A program made the position numbers and the translations under genes. Positions 1 to 9,300 of a DNA stretch of 64,000 nucleotides are shown piece after piece. The first letter of the stretch is position 1. The number at the start of each line of letters is the position of its first letter. Below the pieces are notes generated by a model. That model did not search any database, was not told where the DNA came from, and saw nothing but the letters and a program-made list of their open reading frames with translations. This DNA is from PALSA-693 sp963834725 (lineage in GTDB: Bacteria > Actinomycetota > Acidimicrobiia > Acidimicrobiales > Palsa-688), in the NCBI GenBank assembly GCA_963834725.1, contig CAWICN010000001.1, positions 5,146,001-5,210,000 of the forward strand. The letters run 5' to 3'.

Positions 1-1
1 G

Positions 2-955
2 ACCCTGATCTGGGCCTTGACGGCTGGTTCCTACTATTGGCCGGGCTGGGTCTGGCTCGGCCTGGCCATCCCTTTCGCGGTCGTCGGGAGCGTCCGGCTG
101 GCGCTACGGGCGCGGACTCGGCGGGGTCTGGCCGTGCATTTTGCCGTGTCGGTCGTGGTGGTGGGGATCTGCCTCTGGGTGTGGTTGATGGCCGGTGCCG
201 GTTATCCCTGGCCCCTCTGGCCCCTTCTCGGTCTGACCGTGGCCCTGGCCGCGCACGCCCTCCTGTTCTCACCGCCGGTCAGCGCGCGAGAGCAGGAGCT
301 GGAGGCGCGGGTCGGGACGCTGACGCAGTCGCGTCACAGCGTGCTGGAGATCCAGGAGATGGAGTTGCGCCGCGTCGAGCGCGATCTGCATGACGGGGCC
401 CAGGCCAGGCTGGTGTCGTTGGGAATGAATCTCGGACTGGCAGAGGAGCTGATGCGAAGCAATCCCGCCGAGGCCCAGCAGCTGTTGGCCGACGCTCGCA
501 CCACGGCCGGCGAGGCGCTGTCCGATCTCCGCGATCTGGTGCGAGGGATTCATCCGCCGGTCCTGGCCGACCGGGGACTGGAAGGAGCCGTCCGGGCCCT
601 GGTTGTCGCCGTGCCGATACCGGTCGAGGTCACCATGGACCTGCCGCTGGGCGGCCTGGCCGATCCGGTTGAGTCAGCGCTGTACTTCGCGGTCGCGGAG
701 TCGATCGCCAACATCGTCAAGCACAGCTCCGCCCGCAAAGCGTGGATCCGGGCCGAGCACACCCCTGAGATGTTGTCAGTGGTCATCGGCGACGACGGCC
801 ACGGCGGGGCCGACCCCGACCGCGGGAGCGGACTCGCCGGAGTGGCAGGCCGGCTGGCTGCCTTCGACGGCACTTTTAGCGTGGTCAGCCCCGAGGGAGG
901 GCCGACGATCCTGCGAGTGGAGATTCCGTGCGAGCCGTCATCGCCGAGGACCTAG
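2..955 (+). CDS. NarL/DesK-type sensor histidine kinase, 5' end outside window
   Basis: Membrane sensor kinase that should phosphorylate a LuxR-type response regulator. The frame is open to the window edge, so the true start is probably upstream; the first internal start is a TTG at 17. Counting from that TTG, hydrophobic helices lie at about residues 10-30, 42-60 and 66-84. A HisKA_3 dimerisation helix follows, with the phospho-accepting His at about residue 125 in ERDLHDGAQARL. The HATPase domain comes next, with an N-box like ESIANIVKH near residue 230 and a G-box GDDGHGG...GSGLAGVAGRL. The C-terminus is complete at the TAG. The expected response regulator starts inside the last codons but is truncated (see 928-955). 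Ligand unknown. Confidence 0.85.
   Translation, partial: TLIWALTAGSYYWPGWVWLGLAIPFAVVGSVRLALRARTRRGLAVHFAVSVVVVGICLWVWLMAGAGYPWPLWPLLGLTVALAAHALLFSPPVSAREQELEARVGTLTQSRHSVLEIQEMELRRVERDLHDGAQARLVSLGMNLGLAEELMRSNPAEAQQLLADARTTAGEALSDLRDLVRGIHPPVLADRGLEGAVRALVVAVPIPVEVTMDLPLGGLADPVESALYFAVAESIANIVKHSSARKAWIRAEHTPEMLSVVIGDDGHGGADPDRGSGLAGVAGRLAAFDGTFSVVSPEGGPTILRVEIPCEPSSPRT
928..955 (+). pseudogene. truncated start of the cognate response regulator
   Basis: A GTG at 928, overlapping the end of the kinase gene, opens a frame reading VRAVIAEDL. This is the typical first strand and acidic pocket (V-R-A-V-I-A-E-D) of NarL-family response regulators, which usually overlap their kinase gene in this way. 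After about nine codons the frame loses all receiver-domain similarity and runs into sequence belonging to a reverse-strand regulator relic. It looks like a deletion or recombination junction near 955-960. Confidence 0.55.
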
Positions 956-1330
956 GGCCGTTGTCCTCATCGAGAAGACGTGGACTGACCAGACGCACAC
1001 AGCACCGCGCCGGAGCGGGTTCCAGGTGCGCGTCGAGACCTGAGTCCCGGAGGTTCTCGACCACCCGCTCATGAGTGGAGGTTCATCCCGCAGACCAGGT
1101 CGGTGAAGTCCTCGGCCAGGGCTGGAATGGACAGTTGGCGAGCGTGACGTCACCGAAGCCCGTGCGTGGTCCGTAGCCGGAGTCGCGCAGGACGTCGACA
1201 ACGGCGGCAACCAGCTGGGTTGTTCCGGGATCGGGTCCGGCCTGCTGGCGGGTCCGATTCCCGAGTCTGTGGCCGAGGTCCCGAGCCATTGCGCAGCGCG
1301 ACGGCAACAAGAGGTTCGGCTGGCCCGACC
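956..1330 (-). pseudogene. decayed COG2345-type (ArsR-like) transcriptional regulator, C-terminal part
   Basis: Read on the minus strand, three successive frames carry recognisable parts of the C-terminal half of a COG2345 regulator. First comes ARDLGHRLGN... through LVAAVVDVLRDSGYGP. Next is the hallmark LANCPFH-LAEDFTDLVCGMN, broken by a missing base after CCATTC near 1126. A further shift near 1070 leads to ERVVENLRDSGLDAHLEP and ARCCVRLV. The winged-helix half and any start codon are not recognisable. Its 3' end merges with the truncated response regulator. Confidence 0.6.
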
Positions 1331-1412
1331 CTGCCGTGGACCTCTCTGACGTCGGCCTATCTCGTTGATCGTCGGTCGGCCACCCATCCGGCTGAACCGC
1401 GGCCGACATCGC

Positions 1413-1847
1413 TCAGCCAGCGAGAAACACCCCTATCACCACGGCGGCAATGGAGGAGACACCGGCTATCGCACCCCAGACGGCCAGCGCGGCCCGGTCG
1501 CCGGCCCGGCTGTGCAGCCAGGCGGCCAGCCCGGCCAGCAGGGCGACCAGGATCTTCACGTCCAGGAGGACATCCCACGCATGAGGTTGGCCGGCATGGA
1601 CGGCGGCCACGTTCCACACGCCGGTCGCAATGAGCAGTACATAAGCCGGCCAACTCAGCCGGCTGAAGGCGCGAGCCACCCGTCGCGGTGCATCCTCGCT
1701 CAGATTCCGGGCCGTGGGCACCAGGCCGGCCACGGTGATCTGGCCGCCCACCCACACGCTGGCGGCGAGCACATGCAGCGAAAGACGGATGCCGTCGACC
1801 GCCGGCGCCAGTTCAGCGAAGACAGGAGCTCCCATTGGAGACAGCAT
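1413..1847 (-). CDS. CopD-like four-helix membrane protein
   Basis: Small integral membrane protein of about 144 aa. The first helix contains the CopD-family pattern DGIRLSLHVLAASVWVGGQ, followed by LVPTAR. Three more hydrophobic segments follow, ending in AAVVIGVFLAG. CopD-like proteins are linked to copper uptake, but stand-alone actinobacterial members are mostly of unknown function, so no metal role is claimed. ATG starts are possible at 1847 and 1835, and a GTG at 1877 would add a non-hydrophobic leader; none has a strong ribosome site. It is transcribed divergently from the zinc-ribbon gene at 1994. Confidence 0.7.
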   Translation of the reverse strand: MLSPMGAPVFAELAPAVDGIRLSLHVLAASVWVGGQITVAGLVPTARNLSEDAPRRVARAFSRLSWPAYVLLIATGVWNVAAVHAGQPHAWDVLLDVKILVALLAGLAAWLHSRAGDRAALAVWGAIAGVSSIAAVVIGVFLAG

Positions 1848-1993
1848 GTTGGCAGGTCTGGCGCCCCGGACCGGCACCCTGCGCCGTGACGCGACGCCAG
1901 ATACTCCGTCTCTACGCAGCGCCAGATACCCCGGCGGGACGCAGTGTCAGATACCCCCGAAACCCCGGGGGGACTAGCCTTGGCCCGAGAGCT

Positions 1994-2212
1994 ATGAACG
2001 ATGATCGCCGACAGCCGGCTCAGGCCCCCCACCTGGCGCGCCATCTTCGGGTAGCGCCGGGAGAACCTGATACGGAACTCGACGAGGGCGGTGATCCGGC
2101 CTGCTGGGCCCACCTGGTGTGCCCCGAGTGCGGGCTCCTCAATGCCACCAGAAACCGGCGGCGATGCGAAGGTTGCGGAGCCAGCTTCCTCGATTCCGAC
2201 GAGCGCTGGTGA
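1994..2212 (+). CDS. small zinc-ribbon protein
   Basis: A 72-aa soluble protein. The N-terminal half is charged and low in complexity. The C-terminal half is a zinc ribbon with CPECG (about residue 44) and CEGCG (about residue 61), i.e. two CxxC knuckles separated by a basic NATRNRRR stretch, ending FLDSDERW. A single Zn2+ is the obvious ligand. Function unknown; it could be a nucleic-acid or protein adaptor. The ATG at 1994 is preferred because upstream in-frame sequence is non-homologous and overlaps the divergent gene. Confidence 0.6.
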   Translation: MNDDRRQPAQAPHLARHLRVAPGEPDTELDEGGDPACWAHLVCPECGLLNATRNRRRCEGCGASFLDSDERW

Positions 2213-2239
2213 GGATCGAAACCAGGGGGTAACCGGACT

Positions 2240-2490
2240 GGGCGCCGGCCACGCCCCGGCCCGGCCCCGCCCGGCCTGGCCACGCCCGGCCCGGTCCGGC
2301 CCGGCCCCGCCCGGCCCCGCCCGGCCCGGTCCGGCCCGGCCCCGCCCGGCCCCGCCCGGCCCGGTCCGGCCCGGCCCCGCCCGGCCTGGCCCCGCCCGGC
2401 CTGGTCACGCCCGGTCCGGCCCGGCCCGGCCCCGCCCGGCCTGGCCACGCCCGGTCCGGTCCGGCCCGGCCACGCCCGGCCTGGCTCGGG
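2240..2490. repeat. GC-only low-complexity repeat tract
   Basis: About 250 bp made almost entirely of shuffled copies of CCCGGCC, CCGCCCGG and CTGGCC words (for example GGCCCCGCCCGGCC), with no regular longer period. All six frames stay open through it and would give Pro/Arg/Gly/Ala repeats, which is a composition artefact and not evidence for a protein. It separates two genes that end here convergently (the zinc-ribbon gene at 2212 and the small membrane gene at 2532). Confidence 0.85.
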
Positions 2491-2531
2491 CGGGTTCGGC
2501 CGCCGCGGCCGCCGGTCCTGGGGCCTCTGGC

Positions 2532-2750
2532 CTAGCGGCCTTCGGCGCGGTACTCCCGTTGTCCCGTCGACGGGTTGTACCAGACGCGCATCGACTGGCC
2601 GGTCGCCGGGTCGATGAACACCTCGTTGGTCCGCTGGGCGGGGCTGCCACTGGCGTTCTTCTGATGGCCCCGATAGCGATCCCAGCCGAGGAGAGCGATG
2701 GCGATCCCGACGATCACGACCACCAGGATCACCCACTCCACGACGCCCAC
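2532..2750 (-). CDS. small single-pass membrane protein
   Basis: A 72-aa protein. The N-terminus is one transmembrane helix (VVEWVILVVVIVGIAIALLGW). A basic cytoplasmic-type stretch and a hydrophilic tail follow, with FIDPATGQSMRVWYNPSTGQREY. That tail holds two DPATGQ/NPSTGQ-like turns, resembling a short repeated beta motif of the kind seen in small actinobacterial membrane proteins. It begins only 7 bp after the YbjQ gene on the same strand, so the two are probably co-transcribed. Function unknown. Confidence 0.65.
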   Translation of the reverse strand: MGVVEWVILVVVIVGIAIALLGWDRYRGHQKNASGSPAQRTNEVFIDPATGQSMRVWYNPSTGQREYRAEGR

Positions 2751-2757
2751 GGGATCT

Positions 2758-3147
2758 TCACCCCCTCCCGCTCATGCCATCCGGAGCCTCGCACCACTGG
2801 ACCACGCGGGCTGTCCCGTAGGCCACAATCTCGCTCATGCTCCTCCCCATCGAGGTGGAGTCGAAGCGCATCATGGTCACCGCATTCGCCCCCATGGCGG
2901 CGGCATTCTCCACCATCCGGTCGAGAGCCTGACGGCGGGAATCCTCGTTGAGCTTGACATAGGACCCGATCTCGCCGCCCACGATGGCCTTCAAGAAGGC
3001 TGCGATATTCCCGCCCAGGCTGCGGGATCGGACCGTGAGGCCGAAAACCTGGCCGATGGTGCTGATCACCCGGGTGTCAGGGATGTTCTCGGTTGTCGTG
3101 ACGATCATCGGCCGTGAGGGCGCGACCGCCTCGGTCGGTTCAGGCAT
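2758..3147 (-). CDS. YbjQ/DUF74 family protein
   Basis: A 129-aa member of the YbjQ (UPF0145) heavy-metal-binding-like family, which forms pentameric rings. Visible family features are MIVTTTENIPD near the N-terminus, the RVISTIGQVFGLTVRSR strand, and DRMVENAAAMGANAVTMMRFD followed by EIVAYGTARVV. The ATG at 3147 follows an AGGAGG ribosome site, which rules out the longer in-frame extension. A perfect 16-bp palindrome lies about 47 bp upstream. The physiological role of the family is unsettled. Confidence 0.85.
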   Translation of the reverse strand: MPEPTEAVAPSRPMIVTTTENIPDTRVISTIGQVFGLTVRSRSLGGNIAAFLKAIVGGEIGSYVKLNEDSRRQALDRMVENAAAMGANAVTMMRFDSTSMGRSMSEIVAYGTARVVQWCEAPDGMSGRG

Positions 3148-3193
3148 CGAACTGCCTCCTGTTACCTGGCGCCCGATCGCCGGGCTACCTATC

Positions 3194-3209
3194 AAAGTGA
3201 TATCACTTT
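3194..3209. promoter_or_regulatory. perfect 16-bp palindrome, candidate operator
   Basis: AAAGTGATATCACTTT is its own reverse complement and sits 47 bp upstream of the YbjQ start codon, where a promoter or operator is expected. It is AT-rich within a very GC-rich context. The binding protein is not identified; a dimeric HTH repressor of GntR, PadR or XRE type would fit. Confidence 0.6.
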
Positions 3210-3286
3210 TACGGCGGCATGTCAAGAGTAAGGGCTGGGTCGCCCAGGACCGGCCCACCGGGCCCTCCGTTGGCGCGACTCATCCC

Positions 3287-4189
3287 CTACTGTGAGGGGT
3301 TGCTGTTCGCGGCGTCGTGATCGGCTGCGGGGCCGGTGCGGAACGGGCCGTCCCGCCACTCGAGGGCGGCCCGGAGGCCTTCCTCCCGGGACCGCCTGCT
3401 GAACTCCGCCGCCGCCGGGGTCATGTGAAAGATGGAGTCGTACTCGGCGCCCTCCATGGCGGCCAGACGGATCCCCATTATCTCGAGCGCACGGTTTGTG
3501 ATGTGCTTGTGCACGGTGAGGCCGTCCATCGGCGTGAGCGCCACCCGATGGCAGAACGCCGCGGCGCGCTCGTCGAGCTCGTCGGCAGGCACGACGTGAC
3601 TCACCAGGCCCAGCTCCTTGGCGCGGTTGGCCTCGATCAAGTCCCCAGTGAAGAGGAGGTCCTTGGTCGCAGCCCCGCCGATTTTGAATGGGAGCATTCC
3701 TATTGTCACCGGGATACCGAGAGCACGGCCGGCCGGGTGGCCGAAGCGGGTGCCTTCGGCGGCGAACACAATGTCGCACGCCCCGATCAGGTCAAGGCCG
3801 CCGGAAAGGCAGTACGAGTGGGTCTGGGCGATGATCGGCTTGCGGTAGTTCCAGATCCAGAGCCAGCGGTCGATCATCGTCCGGAGGCCCTCCCGGTCGA
3901 GTGCAATCGATGATTCACCGAAGTCGGCCAGCGCGTCGCCGCGAGGTAGTTGAGGTTCGGGCTCGGCCGTGTCGGCGCCACCGCCTCGCAGGTCGTAGCC
4001 AGAACAGAAAGCCCGTCCGGCCCCACGCAAGCGCACCACCCGGATGTCGTCGCCCGGTCTCAGCTCGCGAAGCGCGGTTTCGAGGTCACTGAGCAGTCCG
4101 GGGCTCAGGGCATTGAGTCGCTCCGGCCGGTTGAGGGTGATGGTGGCTACGGGACCGTCGGTCTCGACAAGGATGTACTCGTAACTCAT
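3287..4189 (-). CDS. enoyl-CoA hydratase/isomerase (crotonase) family protein
   Basis: A 300-aa crotonase, a soluble acyl-CoA enzyme. It has the N-terminal strand ATITLNRPERLNALSPGLL and the first oxyanion-hole segment GAGRAFCSGYDLRGGG. A linker of about 45 residues follows, then the second oxyanion segment QTHSYCLSGGLDLIGACDI. The lineage-typical catalytic Glu pair is not clear; the second position lies near GHPAGRALGIP, so the exact reaction is open. It resembles the protein at 35506. The ATG at 4189 gives the family N-terminus; sequence upstream belongs to the divergent methyltransferase gene, leaving a shared 55-bp promoter region. Confidence 0.85.
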   Translation of the reverse strand: MSYEYILVETDGPVATITLNRPERLNALSPGLLSDLETALRELRPGDDIRVVRLRGAGRAFCSGYDLRGGGADTAEPEPQLPRGDALADFGESSIALDREGLRTMIDRWLWIWNYRKPIIAQTHSYCLSGGLDLIGACDIVFAAEGTRFGHPAGRALGIPVTIGMLPFKIGGAATKDLLFTGDLIEANRAKELGLVSHVVPADELDERAAAFCHRVALTPMDGLTVHKHITNRALEIMGIRLAAMEGAEYDSIFHMTPAAAEFSRRSREEGLRAALEWRDGPFRTGPAADHDAANSNPSQ

Positions 4190-4244
4190 GGCCCTCCGTT
4201 GGGGGTTGGGGGTTGTCGGCCATCTCGTCGTAGAGTACGCAGCG

Positions 4245-4808
4245 ATGAACGAGAACCACCGCCAGTGCGGAAGTGACGAATGGCGGGCCGTGGTCCGTGA
4301 GTCGATCCTGCCCTGGGCCCTCGGTGACGTTGAGCTCGGTGACGACGTCCTGGAGGTGGGCCCGGGGTACGGCGCGACCACCGATGTTCTGGCGGTATCC
4401 GTTCCGAAGCTGACGGCTGTCGAGATCGACCACGAGCTGGCGGCCATGCTGATGGACCGGTTCGCGGGAAATCGAGAGGTGGTCATTGTCAGAGGAGACG
4501 CGACCGCGCTCGATTTTCCGGACGCCCGTTTCACCGGGGCCACGTCGTTCACCATGCTGCACCACGTACCGACCGCGGCTCTTCAGGACCGCCTTTTTGC
4601 GGAGGTGGCCAGGGTATTACGGCCGGGTGGCGCATTTGTGGCCGGCGACAGCCTGGCCAGCGATGAGCTCAAGGCTCACCATGAAGGCGACACCTACAAC
4701 CCGATCGAACCCGAGAGTCTGGCGGCGCGACTCGAGGCAGCCGGCTTCGCCGAGGTGGACGTCAGGACCAATCCTTTCGGATGGGCCGCACAGGCCCGCC
4801 GATGGTGA
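4245..4808 (+). CDS. class I SAM-dependent methyltransferase
   Basis: A 187-aa methyltransferase with the SAM-binding motif I DVLEVGPGYGATTD at about residue 35. An acidic motif follows (AVEIDHELAAML), then GDATALDFPDARF and the post-motif SFTMLHHVP. The ARVLRPGGAFVAGDS segment closes the Methyltransf_11 fold. The substrate cannot be predicted. The ATG at 4245 (MNENHRQ) matches the family start; the longer frame begins inside the divergent crotonase promoter. Confidence 0.85.
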   Translation: MNENHRQCGSDEWRAVVRESILPWALGDVELGDDVLEVGPGYGATTDVLAVSVPKLTAVEIDHELAAMLMDRFAGNREVVIVRGDATALDFPDARFTGATSFTMLHHVPTAALQDRLFAEVARVLRPGGAFVAGDSLASDELKAHHEGDTYNPIEPESLAARLEAAGFAEVDVRTNPFGWAAQARRW

Positions 4809-4814
4809 GGCGCC

Positions 4815-5471
4815 TCAACCGCGCAGGTCCACGACCCGGTGACACGAGGCTGCTACTTCCGGGTCATGCGTGGCCAGTACCAGGGCGGCGCCGCTCTCGG
4901 TTATTTCGAGCATCCGGGCGAGCGTGAGGGTGCGAGATGCGGGATCCAGTTCGGCCGTGGGTTCGTCGGCAATCAGCAGCCTGGGCCGGAGTGCCAACGC
5001 CCGGGCGACGGCCGTGCGCTGCTGCTGGCCTCCGGACAACTCCTCGATGAGATGGTCGGCGTGAGCGACGAGCCCGACGGCTGCAAGGGCCTCGCTCGCC
5101 TCGATGGCCGCCTCCGCTCTGGGCCGTCCCGCGGCGCGGAGCGCGATCTCCACGTTTTCCGACGCGGTGAGCAGTGATACGAGCCCATAGCCCTGGAGAA
5201 CCATCGCCACCCCCCGGTTGGGGCCGGCGATGGTCTCGAGGCGCTCGCCGTCGAGCCGGATCTCGCCCGCGCTCGGCCGGCTGAGACCCCCGAGCAAGGA
5301 CAGCAAGGTGGTCTTTCCGGATCCAGAGGGACCGATCACGGCCAGGCGATCACCGGGGCCGACGGCGACGTCGACCGGTCGCAGGACCATCACGCCGGCC
5401 ACGGTGTAGCTCACCGCCCGAGCTTCGAGGAACGGTCCCGTGGACGCGGCGGTGGCAGGCTCGCGGCTCAT
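4815..5471 (-). CDS. ABC transporter ATP-binding protein (second ATPase of operon)
   Basis: A 218-aa nucleotide-binding subunit of the MacB/LolD type. Walker A is GPSGSGKTT (about residue 49), the Q-loop is MVLQGYGLVS, the signature is ELSGGQQQR, and Walker B is LLIADEPTAELD, followed by the H-loop LATHDPEVA. It is the last gene of the operon and its ATG overlaps the previous stop by 4 bp (5468-5471), which indicates translational coupling. Confidence 0.93.
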   Translation of the reverse strand: MSREPATAASTGPFLEARAVSYTVAGVMVLRPVDVAVGPGDRLAVIGPSGSGKTTLLSLLGGLSRPSAGEIRLDGERLETIAGPNRGVAMVLQGYGLVSLLTASENVEIALRAAGRPRAEAAIEASEALAAVGLVAHADHLIEELSGGQQQRTAVARALALRPRLLIADEPTAELDPASRTLTLARMLEITESGAALVLATHDPEVAASCHRVVDLRG

Positions 5472-6313
5472 CGGGCCTCATCGGGCCGGACCGGACGAAG
5501 ATGGACGCCGTCGGGGCTGCGGCGGGCCTCGGCCAGAGATCCGGGCGGCAGCACGTCGAGAAGATCCGACGGCAGCTGCACGGTGCCGTCTCGACCGACG
5601 ACGAGGTACTCCTCGCCGGCGCGCCCTTCCATTCCGACCCTGCCGTCCCGAATAGTGATGGTCCGGCCGAGCGCGGCCCCGACGTCGGGGTCATGGGTGA
5701 CGGCCAGGATGGTCGTGCCCAGGTCCGTGTTGGCGGCTTTGATCAGGTCGAGGACTTCCGCCGCCGACGCCCGGTCGAGCTGGCTGGTCGGTTCGTCAGC
5801 GAGGAGCAGCCCCGGACCGTTGGCAAGGGCCACAGCCAGCGCCAATCGCTGCTGCTCGCCGCCTGAGAGGCGACCCGCAGCCTTGCCCGCCTGAGCGGTA
5901 AGGCCGACGGCGTCCAGCAGGGCGTAAGCCCGGCGCCGTTTGGTGTGGCGTGCCCGTCGGGTGGGTGACTGGGCGAAGAGGACGTTGGCGAGGGCGGTGT
6001 CCTGGGCGAGCAGGTTCCGTGCGGGGGTTTGCATCACCACTCCGACCTCGCGGAGCCGCATATCCGTCGCCTGGCGCGCCCCCAGCTTGGCGAGGTTGCG
6101 TCCGCCGACCTCGACCACGCCGGCCGTGGGACGCATCAGGCCCGCAAGGATCCACAGGAGCGTCGACTTACCGGCCCCCGACGGGCCGAGCAGCGCGACC
6201 GTCTCCCCGGGCGACACCTCGAGCTCGACGCCGCGCAGCGCGCTGACCTCCTGGCCGGGAGTGCCGTAGACGTGTACCAGGCCATCGCAGCGGACCGCCA
6301 CCGCCGCGCTCAT
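5468..6313 (-). CDS. ABC transporter ATP-binding protein (first ATPase of operon)
   Basis: A 281-aa ATPase with Walker A GPSGAGKST, signature RLSGGEQQR, Walker B LLLADEPTSQLD and H-loop AVTHDPDVG. It has about 40 extra C-terminal residues (VGMEGRAGEEYLVVGRDGTVQLP...) not found in the sister ATPase. Its start overlaps the permease stop by 4 bp (6310-6313). Two different ATPases with one double-length permease suggest an asymmetric heteromeric complex. Confidence 0.92.
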   Translation of the reverse strand: MSAAVAVRCDGLVHVYGTPGQEVSALRGVELEVSPGETVALLGPSGAGKSTLLWILAGLMRPTAGVVEVGGRNLAKLGARQATDMRLREVGVVMQTPARNLLAQDTALANVLFAQSPTRRARHTKRRRAYALLDAVGLTAQAGKAAGRLSGGEQQRLALAVALANGPGLLLADEPTSQLDRASAAEVLDLIKAANTDLGTTILAVTHDPDVGAALGRTITIRDGRVGMEGRAGEEYLVVGRDGTVQLPSDLLDVLPPGSLAEARRSPDGVHLRPVRPDEAR

Positions 6314-9300
6314 GTCGGGGCCTCCCGCAATTGCTCAAGCCGTACACCGCGGATCATGGCGACGCTGGCGAGGAGCGCAGCGGCAGTGACGATGGCCACG
6401 ACGATGGCGAGGCGCTCCGTCAGCTGGCCCGCCGGCGGCAGGTATGAAAGGGCGGGGGCGGCGGGCACGGTCAGGAATTCCGGTACGGCCCGAAGGGCGA
6501 CCGCCACCGCGGCGAGCCCGGCTCCGATCCCGACAGCCAGACCGAAGGCGACCACGACGAGCTGCTCGGCCATGAGTGAGGCCACCAGCGTGCGGGTGCG
6601 CAGCCCGGTGACGGCCAGCGCCGCGTACTCGTAACGCCGCCCACGCGCGAACAAATAGAGCCCGAGGATGGCACCACCTGCCGCGAGGGCTGCCGCCGCC
6701 CCGGCTTCGGCGAGGAACAGGACACGGGCCAGGCCGGGGCCTTGGCGGCCGAGCAGAGCTTTGGCTCCGCCCTCGCTGGTGGCGTCGTCCACCTTGACGC
6801 CGAGTTGCTGCAGGCGGGTGGTGATCCCCACCGCCGCGCCGCTCGCGACCCAGACCTGCTGGATCGCCTCGGCGGAGAGGTAGGTGCCGGCAGCGAGCCG
6901 GGCGTAGCCGAGGTCAACGAGAACTCCGGTGGCCGGAGCGCCCGGGACAGCGGGCACGACCGACGTGACATCGACTCCGAGGTTGTTGCCGTCGATCCCG
7001 GTGATCGTCAGTGGTCCCGTCCTGCGTCCGGTTGCGGCGCTGGCCGCAATCGCCGGTAAGGGCGAAGGCCGGTCGGTCGGCGCCAGGACGGCAACCGCAC
7101 CGTGCCCGGAGGGATCGAAGCTCCACGCCAGCCCGTCGGGGACGGCGGTCAAGGTCCCGGTCGGGCCCGGAGCGTGCCACCGAGCCGGATCGCGGAGTGC
7201 GGCCACCTGTGACCAGGTGCCGGTCCCGCCCTGTCGCACGTCCAGGCCGGTGAGGGTCAGGCTGCCCGCGGCCGAAGGCCCGCTGGAGAAAGCGGAGGGT
7301 GGTGGTTGGACGGTGAGGTCCTGCAGCAGGCAGGGACAGCCGATCAGGTCGGCAGTCGCGAGGAAATGGCCCGGACCGGATGGGCTTCCGAGGTCGATCG
7401 GCGTTACCGCGCCCGCGGTGGGGCTGGCGACGTCGAGGATCAGAGTGGAGCCTGGTGGGGACAGCTTCCTGACCGTCGCGCTGATTCGGACCGACGTGCC
7501 GTTGAGCATGATCGGGGCGGGCGCAGCGGGAGCCAGCACGCCGGCCAGATCGGCGGGCCTGTGGCCCGGCCAGGTGGCAACCCGGGCCCATCGGCCCGGA
7601 TCGACCGCCATGGTGACGGTCCCATTGCTCTCATACTCGACGACCGGCGCGGCCGCTCGGCCGGTGCGGTCGGCCTCGGCGACCAGGGCGCCCAGATCGG
7701 CTCCGGCCGGGGTGGTCACGTCCAGCACGGTCGGGGCGCCGACCTGTGCCCGGGCCAGGACCGTGTCGTTGTGGTCATTGACCGCCCACGCCGCGATGGC
7801 GAAGGTGGCCAGCGCGAACGAGGTGGCGAGCATGATGGTCGTACGCGCACCAGCCGGCCGGCGGGCTATGTGCCGCAGGGCCAGGTAGGCGCCGAGGCCG
7901 CCGATGGCCCGGCCGCCTGCCGTCAGGGTCCGGCAGATGACAGGAAGCAGGCGAGACGCCACCACGGCGACCGCGAGCCCGAGCAGTCCGGGAACCAGGA
8001 GGGCCAAGGCGTTCTTGTGGGCGGAGGACACCGTCCCCGTGGCGAGCAGGTCGAGGAGACCGGCCCCGGCGGCGGTCAGGAGGATGGCGTCGATCACCCA
8101 GCCACGATCCGCCGCCCGCCGGCCCGCTCGGCGCCATTGTTCGACCACCGGACGGCCCAGCATCCGCCGAGACGCAAGGAGCACTGCGATGAAACCGCCT
8201 GCGAGCGCGGCTGCGGCCGCGGCCCAGGCGAGCGGCGTCAACGAGACCGGCGTGCCTGGACGGAGCAGGTTGTGGGCAATCAGCGCAGCGGCTCCCCATC
8301 CGGCCACCGCTCCAACGGGCAGGGCCACGGCCAGCAGGATCACTGGCTGCGAGAGACCGAACGCGGTGGTACGGATACGACCGTGACCGCGGAGCTTGGC
8401 CAGCGCCACCTCGCTGCCGCGCGCTTCTGCCTCCTCGGACACGAGGAGCAGTAGCAGCAGCCAGGCCAAACCCAGCAGCTGAGCGGATACGAGCAGGACG
8501 GGAATGGCGAGGCTCGACCAGGCAGAAGTGATCGAAGCCATCGTGGACGGGATGTCGGTCGTCGGGATCGCCTCGGACAGCTGCAGTTGATCATTGGCAA
8601 CGAGGCCATTGACGGCGTTGTCGACCGGTTTGATATCACCGGGGCGTACGTTCTGGACCGCGATCAGGTCGTCGATGACGTCCGAGCCCTGCACGCTGGA
8701 CGGCGCCGCATCGAGAGTGGCGCGGCCGGTGAAAAGGGCGTCCGCGCCGCCGGAGGTCGGTGCCCTCGATGGCCCGCCGGGAGGGAACTCATAGGGAAAA
8801 TAGATTCCCAGACGATCAAACCAATAGTCGCCTCCGGCCGGCGCCGAGTAGATGCCGGTGACCGTGAGCGCCCCCCACGTCGGGACCGTCAGCCGCTGAC
8901 CGATCCGCAGATGAAATGCCGCCGCCAGCGAACGGCTCACAACGACGTGGCCGGGGAGGTCGGTGCAGCTACCCACCACCACCAGATGGGCGCAAACGTC
9001 GCTGCGCCACACCAGTGGCATCACCTGTTGCTCCGCCCGGTCGAACACCGTGGTTTCGACCGCTTCGATCTGCGGCTGGAAGACCCGGCTGGCCGTCGCC
9101 CTACCGCCCGGGCCGAGTCCGTCGGCCATCAGTCCCGCCACATCTGACGACAGCGTGCCGATGGTGCCGCTGACCGATCCGGACTGGTCGACCTCGAAGC
9201 CCCTGCCGAGCACTGGAGTCGCATGGAGAGAGTCGCGAAGGATCGACGTTTGGGCGGCTGCGTAATAGGTCGGTCCGGCCGCGGCCGCCGCGATCGCAAC

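Noticed and set aside
2020..2736. Long open frames on both strands through the CCGG tract encoding Pro/Arg/Gly-rich proteins
   Set aside because: The composition has no stop codons in any frame; no protein signature and overlap with real genes.
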